15,561 nt of DNA from Planctomycetota bacterium (GCA_026692885.1 JAPLNJ010000765.1:1-15561), one strand, 5' to 3'; shown: positions 7,935 to 14,159, counted from the first letter of the stretch. Notes: generated from the letters alone by a model not told the origin. Numbers and translations: made by a program.

Positions 7935-8206
7935 ATGCCGATTCACAATTGGGCTCGCGTTGGCGCGAATGTGTTTCACCATTTCCACCAGCGTTGGACG
8001 ATCGCCATTTGCGGCGATTTGAATGCAGGCCTGTTGCCCACGGGGTATTCGGCGCTCGTGGAGCAGCATGCAGAAGGCTTAGTTCCTTCTCCGGCAAGGG
8101 ATTCATCTGCTGGTGATCGACATCTTGCCACCTACGTCACGCGATCCGCAGGGCACACATCAGGCGATCGGGGATGAGATCGAAGAGGAGCCGTTCGAGC
8201 TGGTGC
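7935..8206 (+). pseudogene. DUF4058 family remnant with internal deletion and frameshift
   Basis: From ATG 7935 the frame reads MPIHNWARVGANVFHHFHQR, then LNAGLLPTGYSALVEQHAEGL, which matches the N-terminus of planctomycete DUF4058 proteins (typically beginning MPIHDWTRV). Around 8085-8095 the similarity jumps to a different frame, which reads GIHLLVIDILPPTSRDPQG followed by AIGDEIEEEPFEL (to about 8206). In intact members that motif lies near the C-terminus. Most of the middle of a protein of roughly 250 residues is therefore missing, and the two ends are out of frame. The function of DUF4058 is not established. The region from 8207 to 8368 shows no recognisable continuation apart from a small dyad, ACTGCA-7 nt-TGCAGT, at 8296-8314. 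Confidence 0.75.
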
Positions 8207-8368
8207 CCGGCCAACAGGACTGCCTCAGCCGGATGATCGAGTACTTGCCGGAGAAGTTTGCGCCGCAGACGATCTCAGGCGGCGTGGTCCGACACACTGC
8301 AGCCCTTTTGCAGTCACGGCACATCTACGCGAGGCGTCGCCTCAGGACCGCGTTCGGCAACATAGGCC

Positions 8369-8773
8369 TCAGCGGTTGGGAAAGAAGCCTTCGGCGATTA
8401 GCGACTCACGCAAGACGCGGCGATACCAAAGATTAATGGCCAGTACGTCCACGGTCACGCGACCGATGGTGGTCACCCCAACGAGTTCGGGCCCGTCCCA
8501 GCGAAAATGCTCGTCCCACGCGTCTTGCCGTGGATTGAACAGGCGGACAATGTCGCCGGTTACGACGTCCCGGCCCGCAATGTTACTCGATTTGTGGTTG
8601 TTGCATGCGAAACATGTCCAGGCCAGATTGCCGAGGTCGTCGTGTCCATGGTGTTTGCGGGCAATGATGTGGTCGACTTGAAAGTCCAACTCGTCGCAAT
8701 GTTCGGGCATGTGGCAGTACTCACAGATACCGCCGCCCCGTTGCCTGACCTGGGCGCGAAGCGAATGTTCCAT
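8369..8773 (-). CDS. HNH endonuclease
   Basis: The protein has 134 residues. It shows a complete zinc-supported HNH site: CEYC (C17, C20), the catalytic VDHIIARKHHG (H35), DDLGNLAWTC (N49, C54), and CFACNNHKSSNIAG (C54, C57, H60). The two CxxC pairs would bind structural zinc, and H35, N49 and H60 form the betabetaalpha-metal nuclease centre. The C-terminal half (about 70-134) carries RLFNPRQDAWDEHFRW and a helical end, as in other small stand-alone HNH proteins. It starts 6 nt downstream of the gene at 8780-9061, so the two are probably one transcription unit. The family is common in planctomycetes and cyanobacteria; its target is unknown. A role in defence, mobility or restriction is only inference. 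Confidence 0.88.
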   Translation of the reverse strand: MEHSLRAQVRQRGGGICEYCHMPEHCDELDFQVDHIIARKHHGHDDLGNLAWTCFACNNHKSSNIAGRDVVTGDIVRLFNPRQDAWDEHFRWDGPELVGVTTIGRVTVDVLAINLWYRRVLRESLIAEGFFPNR

Positions 8774-8779
8774 GGCGAC

Positions 8780-9061
8780 TTAGGACCGGGGAACGGCGGC
8801 TTGCAGCGAGCGGCGGGCCTTGGATTTGAGCAGTGACAGCAGATGGCCGACGCGTTCGTAGCTGTCCAATTCGGCCTGTTCTTCCGGCGTAAGCGCGCCC
8901 AGAGTGTTGTTCTCGGCCAGTTCGTTCATCCGCCGCCGGTCGTCATCGTGAAAAGACAGCCGCAGGAAGCCCCGTGCGACATCCGGCGGAAGGTCCGGCT
9001 GGTCAGATACGACGACCCGGTCGATAATCGCAAGCTCGTTGTTGGCGTAGGTCGTTTCCAT
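8780..9061 (-). CDS. Short acidic protein, probable partner of the HNH endonuclease
   Basis: The protein has 93 residues, starting at ATG 9061 with no strong Shine-Dalgarno site. The first half holds LPPDVARGFLRLSFHDDD. The second half holds MNELAENNTLGALTPEEQAE and SYERVGHLLSLLKSKARRSL, which predicts two or more helices with a basic tail. Proteins with this ELAE...LTPEEQAELDSYxRVGxLLxLLxSKAR pattern are often found directly upstream of small HNH genes in planctomycetes (recollection, not a search). The 6-nt gap to the nuclease gene fits a functional pair. It might be an inhibitor, an adaptor or an antitoxin-like partner, but no DNA-binding motif is obvious and the role is unknown. Confidence 0.78.
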   Translation of the reverse strand: METTYANNELAIIDRVVVSDQPDLPPDVARGFLRLSFHDDDRRRMNELAENNTLGALTPEEQAELDSYERVGHLLSLLKSKARRSLQAAVPRS

Positions 9062-9088
9062 ACGCGTAGTTTAGCACAGAGCCCGTCG

Positions 9089-9634
9089 TCATGAAACAGG
9101 GCACGCCGCCCGTCGTGTCGCCCGTCGCCGCGGGTGACCACGTGCTAGATCGCACCAGGGAACTGCCGTCTTGGTGGCCGAGGCCTGACGAACCTTCCAG
9201 AACGGAATCCATGTCCCGCCCAGCGTACCACTCCCAAAACCGAAAAATAAGTCTGACCCCTGCGAACGCCTATTCCGACCACCTGCAACGCCTTCCAGCG
9301 GCCCAGGTAGTCCACGTGAATTGATAGGCCACTGCGGGTACCCCAGATAGCGTTCCATCTCCATCGACGCGTGAAACACCCCGAGGATGTCAATGCTCTC
9401 GTCGGCTTTGACGAGGTAAGCGATCCGGTAGTGACCGTACAAAATCACCCGGACTTCGCGGTCGTGAATTTGCTCGTATCGATAGCCGATTCGCGGGAAC
9501 TTTCGCAGGAGTTGCACCTTTCGGTAGATTCCGTCAATTGTGCGATGAGCGGCGCGGGGGCGGCGCTCCGCGATGTAATCGTAGATATCGCGTATCCAAC
9601 GTTCGGCCTCCTCGGTCCAGCCTATTTTCCCCAC
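9089..9634 (-). CDS. parE: ParE-like toxin (RelE/ParE superfamily) with repeat-encoded C-terminal extension
   Basis: GTG 9634 overlaps the antitoxin gene end by 13 bp, which fixes the pair as translationally coupled. Residues 1-97 match the ParE fold: an N-terminal helix pair (EEAERWIRDIYDYIAERRP), FPRIGYRYEQ, REVRVILYGHYRIAYLV, and IDILGVFHASMEMERYL. Such toxins usually stop at about 95-105 residues. Here the frame continues for 84 more residues to 9089. The extension is basic, low in recognisable structure, and includes QGSDLFFGFG, which is the translation of a dispersed GGGGTCAGACTTA element at 9240-9260. The extension was probably acquired when that element landed at the gene end. ParE toxins inhibit DNA gyrase; RelE relatives cleave mRNA. 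Sequence alone does not settle which applies, and activity with the tail is uncertain. Confidence 0.82.
   Translation of the reverse strand: MGKIGWTEEAERWIRDIYDYIAERRPRAAHRTIDGIYRKVQLLRKFPRIGYRYEQIHDREVRVILYGHYRIAYLVKADESIDILGVFHASMEMERYLGYPQWPINSRGLPGPLEGVAGGRNRRSQGSDLFFGFGSGTLGGTWIPFWKVRQASATKTAVPWCDLARGHPRRRATRRAACPVS
9240..9260 (-). repeat. Single arm of the GGGGTCWGAC repeat inside the toxin 3' end
   Basis: Read on the minus strand, the site is GGGGTCAGACTTATTTTTCG. It shares GGGGTC-GAC-TA with both arms of the inverted-repeat element at 13137-13231. No second arm is seen nearby. It is translated within the C-terminal extension of the ParE-like toxin. Confidence 0.6.
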
Positions 9635-9807
9635 GACTCGATTCTCCGTTGGAACTCTTCGTTATCGATCGTGCGACCTTCGTCAGAGTCGGCCTGGCCA
9701 CGATCGATCATCCGGGCATAGGCGAGTTCCCGAAGAATCTCATCGTACGAGCTGTCATCGGGTTGGCTGTCGATGATTTGGCGCATGGTGTCCTTGGCTG
9801 CGGTCAT
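9622..9807 (-). CDS. Antitoxin partner of the ParE-like toxin
   Basis: The protein has 61 residues, starting at ATG 9807. GGAGG (CCTCC on the plus strand at 9815-9819) lies 7 nt upstream, which selects this start over longer in-frame alternatives. It is acidic and helical: TMRQIIDSQPDDSSYDEILR, ELAYARMIDRGQADSDEG, EEFQRRIESWGK. The pattern with IDxLPDDxSxDEIxxxL followed by a short C-terminal helix is typical of small ParD/Phd-like antitoxins in planctomycetes and cyanobacteria. It should bind and neutralise the downstream toxin and may autoregulate the operon. The start codon overlaps the stop of the upstream SIR2 remnant frame in an ATGA arrangement. Confidence 0.82.
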   Translation of the reverse strand: MTAAKDTMRQIIDSQPDDSSYDEILRELAYARMIDRGQADSDEGRTIDNEEFQRRIESWGK

Positions 9808-10625
9808 GAAGGATCCTCCACCCTGTGATTCGGGGACGACGGACGCCACTCTTGGACATGGGGTGGCAAAACCGCTGAGACAACCGTGCATTCTACCCCA
9901 TCGACGCGCGGTTTGAAGAGGGCACTCCGCGCCATCCCAAGCAAGGTCAAGTACGCAGTTCTTTGAGTAAGACAACTCAAATAGTGCGCAATGTTCTCCG
10001 GCAACGCCGCGAGCGTACGGCTCGGTGTTTTGTCCTGTTTGCGGCCGCCGACTGCTTCGGGCGGTGGCGGACACAGCCGTTGCAAGAACGCGGGCAGTTC
10101 CGGGTAGCCGTCGCCGAAAACCAGGGGAAACACCCGGCCGCATGGCTCGACCTTTTCGTGCCGCCGCACCAGCCGATAATGCCGATGCTCGACGTCACCG
10201 GCCGTTTCGAGCGCCGCGAGCCAGGCGAGAAAGTTGCCGAAGTTCGGATCGGCCAGCCCTTCGTCGCCACAGCCGATGAACAGGAAGCTCTTGGTTCGGC
10301 CGAAAGCTTTCATCGCCTCCTGGATGTACTGGTGGTTCAGCACGGCTTCGTACGAGCGGATGCCGAGCACCACGGAATCCGGCTCGTCCCAATGTCCGTG
10401 CAGGTGCAGCACGCGGCGGTCTTCGCCTCGTACCACGCGAGCCGCGTGTCGCGTGTCGTGCCAGGTGACGTGTTTGAGTGCGGTGACTTGCTCGATCAGA
10501 TCGTCGCAGTTGCCCTTTCGCTGGGCCGAGACGACGACTTTCCAGCCTGCCTCGGTGGGAAAGCACAGTTTTGTGTGACGTGGCTTGTCGCGACGCCTGC
10601 CGCGCCGCTGACCGCGCAGACTCGA
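9804..10625 (-). pseudogene. Truncated SIR2-domain protein, possibly from a SIR2-STAND type defence gene
   Basis: The open frame after the stop at 10628-10626 reads CDDLIEQVTALKHVTWHD, then VLHLHGHWDEPDSVVLGIRS, EAMKAFGRTKSFLFIGCGDE, LADPNFGNFLAWL and EHRHYRLVRRHE. This is the C-terminal two-thirds of a SIR2-like (SIR2_2 type) domain. NCD replaces the usual TNYD. The N-terminal Rossmann half, with its glycine-rich NAD motif, is absent, and no ATG, GTG or TTG occurs in frame until GTG 10436, which would split the domain. After the domain, IAHYLSCLTQRTAYLTLLGM resembles the linker before the NTPase part of NACHT/STAND proteins, but no P-loop follows. The frame ends at 9804, overlapping the antitoxin start. 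It is best read as a gene remnant lying between the aldehyde dehydrogenase stop and the toxin-antitoxin pair. SIR2 domains in defence proteins deplete NAD; this one is very unlikely to be active. Confidence 0.72.
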
Positions 10626-10635
10626 TCAAGACAGC

Positions 10636-12078
10636 TCACAGTTCCAGCCGCAGGGACACATGCTTGGTTTCCAGGAAAGCATCCAGGCCTTCCTGGCCCA
10701 GTTCGCGTCCCCAGCCGCTCTGTTTCAGCCCGCCGAAGGGACAGGAACTGGTGGCCGGGACGGATTCATTGATGCAGATGGTCCCCGCCTCCAGCGCCTC
10801 GGCCAATCGCCAGGCTCGCGAGAGGTCCCGGGTGAAGGCATAGGCCGCCAAGCCGTAACGCGTCGCGTTGGCCAATCGCAGGGCCTCGTCCTCGGCGTCG
10901 AACACCGAGACCGGCAGCACGGGCGCGAAGGTCTCTTCACGCATGCACAGCGTGTCGGCAGGGACGTCGACCAGAATCGTCGGTTCCAGGAAACAACCTG
11001 GCAGATCGCCGGACCACGGTCCGCCGCCACACAGGACTCGCGCTCCGGCCGCCACCGCGTGTTGGATCTGCTCCACAGCTTGTTCCAGCCCGCGACGGTC
11101 GATCAAGGGACCGATGTCCACGCCGTCCTCCAAACCATTGCCGATCTTCAACGCTCGCGTGCGGGCCACCAGCAGGTCGAGAAACTTGGCCGAGATGCTC
11201 CGCTGGACGTAGATGCGGTTCGCGGCGATGCACGACTGGCCTGTGTTGCGGAACTTGGCGGCCAGGGTGCCCTGGACGGCCTGCTCCAAGTCGGTATCCT
11301 CGAAGACCAGCACGGGCGCATGTCCGCCCAGTTCCAGGGAGAGTTTGGTGATTTGGTCGGCCGCCCCGCGAATCAACTGTCGCCCGACTTCGGTCGAGCC
11401 GGTGAACGTGATCTTGCGGCAGAGCGGATTCTCCAGCAATTCCGCGGCGATGTCGGCGGCCCGCCCGACGACCAACTGAAAGACACCCGGCGGCAGCCCG
11501 ACTTCGTGGACGGCCTGCGCGAACAGGATCGCCGACAGCGGCGTCGCACTGGCTGGCTTAAGCACGACCGGGCAGCCGGCCGCCAGGGCGGGACCGACTT
11601 TGCGCAGCGGTAACATGAGCGGGAAATTCCACGGTGCGATAGCGCCCACGACGCCGATCGGCACCCGCAGGACCAAATGCCGCTTGCCGGGAACTTGGTG
11701 CGGCACAATGCGCCCGTAGGCCCGCTCGCCCTCCGCCGCGAACCAGCGCAAGTGATCGATGCTGATCGCCACCTCGGCGCGACTCTGGGCCAGCGGTTTG
11801 CCATTCTCCAGCGTGATGGTGCGGGCGATCTCTTCGCCCCGTCGCTGGAATACGTCGGCTAAGCGGAGCAAGTAGCCGCCGCGGTCCCGAGCGCTCAGGT
11901 TTCGCCACGCCGGCCACGCGGCCGCGGCATCGGCTAACGCCTGACGCACGGTCGCGCGGTCCACCGTTCCGCAGCGGGCCAGGATCGCGCCTGTGGCCGG
12001 GTTCGTAATCTCGATCAGCTGGCCGGGTTCATGCCATCGGCCGTTCAGATAATTGCCGTATACAGGAATGTCTGCCAT
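10636..12078 (-). CDS. gabD: NAD(P)-dependent aldehyde dehydrogenase, succinate-semialdehyde dehydrogenase type
   Basis: The protein has 480 residues from ATG 12078 (MADIPVYGNYLNGRW), the usual length. It oxidises an aldehyde to the acid with NAD(P)+. All key residues are present: oxyanion-hole N151 in APWNFP, K174 in VVLKPAS, the cofactor-binding FTGSTEVG (225-232), general base E249 in LSLELGG, the nucleophile C283 in FRNTGQSC, and REETFAPVLPV near the C-terminus. Overall similarity points to the succinate-semialdehyde / GabD group, but substrate cannot be fixed by eye. An alternative GTG start at 12093 overlaps the preceding stop as GTGA and would add five residues; neither start has a strong Shine-Dalgarno. 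It is probably co-transcribed with the spermidine-synthase-like gene upstream. Its stop at 10636 is followed almost at once by the SIR2 remnant. Confidence 0.93.
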   Translation of the reverse strand: MADIPVYGNYLNGRWHEPGQLIEITNPATGAILARCGTVDRATVRQALADAAAAWPAWRNLSARDRGGYLLRLADVFQRRGEEIARTITLENGKPLAQSRAEVAISIDHLRWFAAEGERAYGRIVPHQVPGKRHLVLRVPIGVVGAIAPWNFPLMLPLRKVGPALAAGCPVVLKPASATPLSAILFAQAVHEVGLPPGVFQLVVGRAADIAAELLENPLCRKITFTGSTEVGRQLIRGAADQITKLSLELGGHAPVLVFEDTDLEQAVQGTLAAKFRNTGQSCIAANRIYVQRSISAKFLDLLVARTRALKIGNGLEDGVDIGPLIDRRGLEQAVEQIQHAVAAGARVLCGGGPWSGDLPGCFLEPTILVDVPADTLCMREETFAPVLPVSVFDAEDEALRLANATRYGLAAYAFTRDLSRAWRLAEALEAGTICINESVPATSSCPFGGLKQSGWGRELGQEGLDAFLETKHVSLRLEL

Positions 12079-12089
12079 GGGCCTGACTT

Positions 12090-12977
12090 TCACCCGGCCT
12101 TACGTTGCTGGTCCTCGTCCCGCAGCACGCGGCCTCCCGTGCGTTCCTCGGCAGCCTCGCGAAAGCCGTAGTTGACGACGTCCCCCAGGTCGAAGCCAAA
12201 CTGAGACTGCGTCGAGATTTCACGCGCCCGTCGCGTCAAGTCCTGCTTGTCGACCGGTTGGCGGCGAGGCACCCCGACCACAATGCGATTGCTGACGCCG
12301 CGGACGTGGAAAATGGTGACCTCCGGGAAGACTTCCTGATAGGTTCGCACCATCGAGTCGTAGAGTGGGTTGGACGACCGACTCCAGATGTTGCCGACCA
12401 CGATGCCTTCCGGGGTCAGGGCCGCCCGCACCGACTCCAGGAATTCACGAGTCGCCAAATGGTACGGTACGTTTTCCGCGCCAAAGGCGTCCAGAAAGAT
12501 GATGTCATAGCGGCGGGGACGCTGTTCAATGAACTTCCGGCCATCTTCTGCGTAGGCTCGCAGGCGGTCGTCTTCGCGGAAGCCGAAGAACTCCTTCGCG
12601 ACTTGGACCACGACCGGGTCGATGTCGACCACGTCCAAGTGCATGCTGGGGAAATGCTTGTGCAGGAAACTCGGGACGGTGCCACCCCCCAGACCGACGA
12701 CCAGTACCTGCCGGGGCTTCTCGACAAACGCCAGCCCCACGGGCATGACGCTGGCGTAGGGAAGTTCCAGGTGATCGGGATCGCCCACTTTGACGACGCT
12801 CTGGCGTGCGCCGCCCTGTTCGAACCGCAACGTGCGCAGGCCACGCTCGTTCTCGGTCACGATCACCGTGTTGTAAGGCGAAGCCTTTTGGAACAGGACC
12901 TTTTCTTCTGCTGCCGCGACGGTCGCTAGCGCGAGCAGGGGTAGGAATCCGAAAACGGCAAGTGCATGACGAACCAT
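12090..12977 (-). CDS. Spermidine-synthase-like methyltransferase-fold protein with signal peptide
   Basis: The protein has 295 residues, starting at ATG 12977 with GGAGGG on the minus strand upstream. The N-terminus (MVRHALAVFGFLPLLALATV followed by AAAEE) is a convincing signal peptide, so the protein is probably periplasmic or surface-located, unlike cytoplasmic SpeE. The Rossmann core is intact: VLVVGLGGGT (91-100), LDVVDIDP (114-121), YAEDGRKF (142-149) and IIFLDAFGAENVPYHLATREF (D163). This matches the spermidine-synthase-like group, often annotated as fused spermidine synthases. The canonical polyamine-binding residues cannot be confirmed by eye, and an aminopropyl donor outside the cytoplasm would be surprising, so the reaction is left open. 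Its stop (TGA, 12092-12090) overlaps a GTG start for the aldehyde dehydrogenase, indicating tight coupling. Confidence 0.87.
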   Translation of the reverse strand: MVRHALAVFGFLPLLALATVAAAEEKVLFQKASPYNTVIVTENERGLRTLRFEQGGARQSVVKVGDPDHLELPYASVMPVGLAFVEKPRQVLVVGLGGGTVPSFLHKHFPSMHLDVVDIDPVVVQVAKEFFGFREDDRLRAYAEDGRKFIEQRPRRYDIIFLDAFGAENVPYHLATREFLESVRAALTPEGIVVGNIWSRSSNPLYDSMVRTYQEVFPEVTIFHVRGVSNRIVVGVPRRQPVDKQDLTRRAREISTQSQFGFDLGDVVNYGFREAAEERTGGRVLRDEDQQRKAG

Positions 12978-13111
12978 GGGACAGCCCTCCAGGTGATTGA
13001 ATCGCCCTGATTGTCGTCACCGGCCGCGTCGTCCGCAATGGCGGGTTAGGCACAGGGCGGGAACACTCCCACCGACTTACATCGGGAGCTTCTCGGGGGC
13101 GATCACGACCC

Positions 13112-13138
13112 TGCTAGCATTTCGCAACGTTATCAAGG
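13112..13138 (+). repeat. Copy 1 of the TGCTAGC...ATCAAGG motif
   Basis: TGCTAGCATTTCGCAACGTT is followed by ATCAAGG. It matches the copy at 14068-14098 with small changes and abuts the left arm of the inverted repeat at 13137. The related sequence TGCTAGCGTTTTGCG occurs at 13302-13316, and GATCAAGG at 13440-13447, on either side of the inverted repeat 13322-13438. Confidence 0.65.
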
Positions 13139-13231
13139 GGTCTGACTTACAGATTTCAGTTTTCGCGGTCATGTGGCCACGCACCGGGAAAGTCTTCTTC
13201 CGCGAAAACTGAAATCTGTACGTCTGACCCC
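13137..13231. repeat. 95-bp inverted-repeat element with 32-bp arms
   Basis: The left arm (13137-13168) begins GGGGTCTGACTTACAG and ends CAGTTTTCGCGG. The right arm (13200-13231) is its reverse complement with two mismatches, beginning CCGCGAAAACTG and ending TCTGACCCC. The 31-nt interior has no matching structure. It is a non-coding, MITE-like or REPIN-like element with no transposase nearby. The same outer motif (GGGGTC-GAC) occurs once more at 9240-9260. Confidence 0.88.
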
Positions 13232-13321
13232 AGCTGGCGGTCCGTCTCTGCGAAACCGTAAAACCCCATGCTTAACACGGACAACCCCGAAAACCGTTCG
13301 CTGCTAGCGTTTTGCGTCACC

Positions 13322-13438
13322 TTAGGCAAGCGGCAGAAAATAACTTACCCGCAGATCGGCCTTTCCGGGCCGATCGGGACGGTCTTGGAAGACCATCCTA
13401 CATTAAGTTGGGTAAGTTATTTCCTGCCGCTCGCCTTA
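13322..13438. repeat. 117-bp inverted-repeat element with two internal hairpins
   Basis: The outer arms at 13322-13350 (ending AATAACTTACCC) and 13410-13438 (starting GGGTAAGTTATT) match at 26 of 29 positions. Inside are two further dyads: GATCGGCC ... GGCCGATC (about 13355-13376) and GGTCTT-GG-AAGACC (13381-13394). As single-stranded DNA or RNA this would form a three-hairpin, branched structure. It is flanked by TGCTAGCGTTTTGCG on the left and GATCAAGG on the right, which together resemble an interrupted copy of the motif at 14068-14098. Confidence 0.85.
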
Positions 13439-13441
13439 TGA

Positions 13442-13879
13442 TCAAGGCTCTGGCGTTCCGGTCAGCAGACTTTGCGTGATCGCTTCGAATACCATGTGCT
13501 GCCGGTCGAATTCTCGGCTTTCGGCTTGGTAGATCAGCAGGTACGTCAGATGATTCGCGCACAGGCAGCGAATCCGCGCGGTGACCAGTAAGTCGAGGCA
13601 GAAGAAACTCAAGTCGTAGCCGAGTGCGGGCCGCTGGCAGATGTCCTCCGTGACCCCCTGCGTTTCCAGCTCTCCGTACTCATCCTGCATCACCTTCAAG
13701 ACTTCGGCCGTGAGTTTCGTCCGGCTTGTGCGGGATGGGTAAACCTGTAGTTCCCAGTAGGCGCTGCCGGGGCTTTGGACGGTGACGCCGTGCGGCCAGT
13801 CGTCCAGTTCTTCTTCGAGGATGCTCCAGTTCTCCGGGTACAGGAACTGGATTCCCAGGTTGTCGTATTTCGCCGTCAT
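13442..13879 (-). CDS. Small PsbP/DUF1795-like protein of unknown function
   Basis: The protein has 145 residues from ATG 13879, with GAGGT about 8 nt upstream, which is preferred over the TTG one codon earlier. There is no signal peptide or membrane segment. It opens KYDNLGIQFLYPENWSILEE, followed by VTVQSPGSAYWELQVYPS. This is the pattern of PsbP/MOG1-fold and DUF1795 proteins (a short beta hairpin ending in a YPxxW motif). The rest alternates strands and helices, ending FEAITQSLL. Such proteins are common as small cytoplasmic or exported hypotheticals in planctomycetes; a ligand or partner is not known. The gene is isolated between repeat elements. Its TGA stop (13444-13442) lies inside the GATCAAGG motif at 13440-13447, so the last residues (TPEP) border a repeat. 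Confidence 0.78.
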   Translation of the reverse strand: MTAKYDNLGIQFLYPENWSILEEELDDWPHGVTVQSPGSAYWELQVYPSRTSRTKLTAEVLKVMQDEYGELETQGVTEDICQRPALGYDLSFFCLDLLVTARIRCLCANHLTYLLIYQAESREFDRQHMVFEAITQSLLTGTPEP

Positions 13880-13974
13880 CAATGTTACCTCGCGTGGATT
13901 ATGCCAATCATCTTATGCGAGCGGCGTGGGGGCCGCTACTATACCGCGGGCGGTTGGCATTGGTTCGTTTAACC

Positions 13975-14100
13975 GGCCTTGATCGTAACGTTGCGCATCA
14001 TAACCCGAAGCGTCAGCGAGGAAGAGCGGCGGCGTCCTCGCTAACGCGTCGGGTTACGATGATCCGTTGCTAGCGTTTGCACAACGTTCCGATCAAGGCC
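13975..14100. repeat. Nested palindrome containing the ACCCGAAGCGTCAGCGAGG planctomycete repeat
   Basis: The outer arms, GGCCTTGATCGTAACGTTG (13975-13993) and its reverse complement at 14082-14100, differ at one of 19 positions. The inner arms (13996-14022 and 14035-14061) match at 24 of 27 positions and carry AACCCGAAGCGTCAGCGAGG, a sequence recalled as a frequent dispersed repeat in planctomycete genomes. Between the inner and outer right arms lies TGCTAGCGTTTGC (14068-14080). The layout suggests one palindrome inserted within another. Confidence 0.85.
14068..14098 (+). repeat. Copy 2 of the TGCTAGC...GATCAAGG motif
   Basis: TGCTAGCGTTTGCACAACG is followed by TTCCGATCAAGG. It matches the copy at 13112-13138 and overlaps the right outer arm of the nested palindrome. 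Confidence 0.6.
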
Positions 14101-14159
14101 TGTGCCCGCCCGGCACAAGCAGTTGTGGTGGCACAGCCCACCCTACGATTTTTTCCAGC

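Larger units (their letters stand above)
12978..13441. other. Gene-poor gap between divergent-side repeats and the PsbP-like gene
   Basis: No coding region is supported. The right part holds two inverted-repeat elements (13137-13231 and 13322-13438), each next to a copy of a TGCTAGC motif. The left part (12978-13110) is the leader and promoter region of the spermidine-synthase-like gene; no convincing promoter boxes were found there. Confidence 0.6.

Noticed and set aside
8207..8368. Further coding remnant after the DUF4058 fragment
   Set aside because: The frame stays open but the translation resembles no family known to me, and no start or ribosome binding site supports it.
9963..10772. 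269-codon plus-strand frame across the SIR2 remnant
   Set aside because: The minus strand carries clear SIR2-type motifs (HLHGHW, LFIGCG, DPNF). The plus frame matches nothing recognisable and runs into the dehydrogenase gene.
10660..11613. 317-codon open frame on the plus strand opposite the aldehyde dehydrogenase (10660-11613)
   Set aside because: It is a shadow of the dehydrogenase, whose catalytic residues are all present on the minus strand.
14127..14154. Intrinsic terminator formed by GGTGG...CCACC and a following T-run
   Set aside because: The stem is only about 5 bp, and several bases separate it from the T-run. No plus-strand gene ends just upstream. It is mentioned only as part of the gap.
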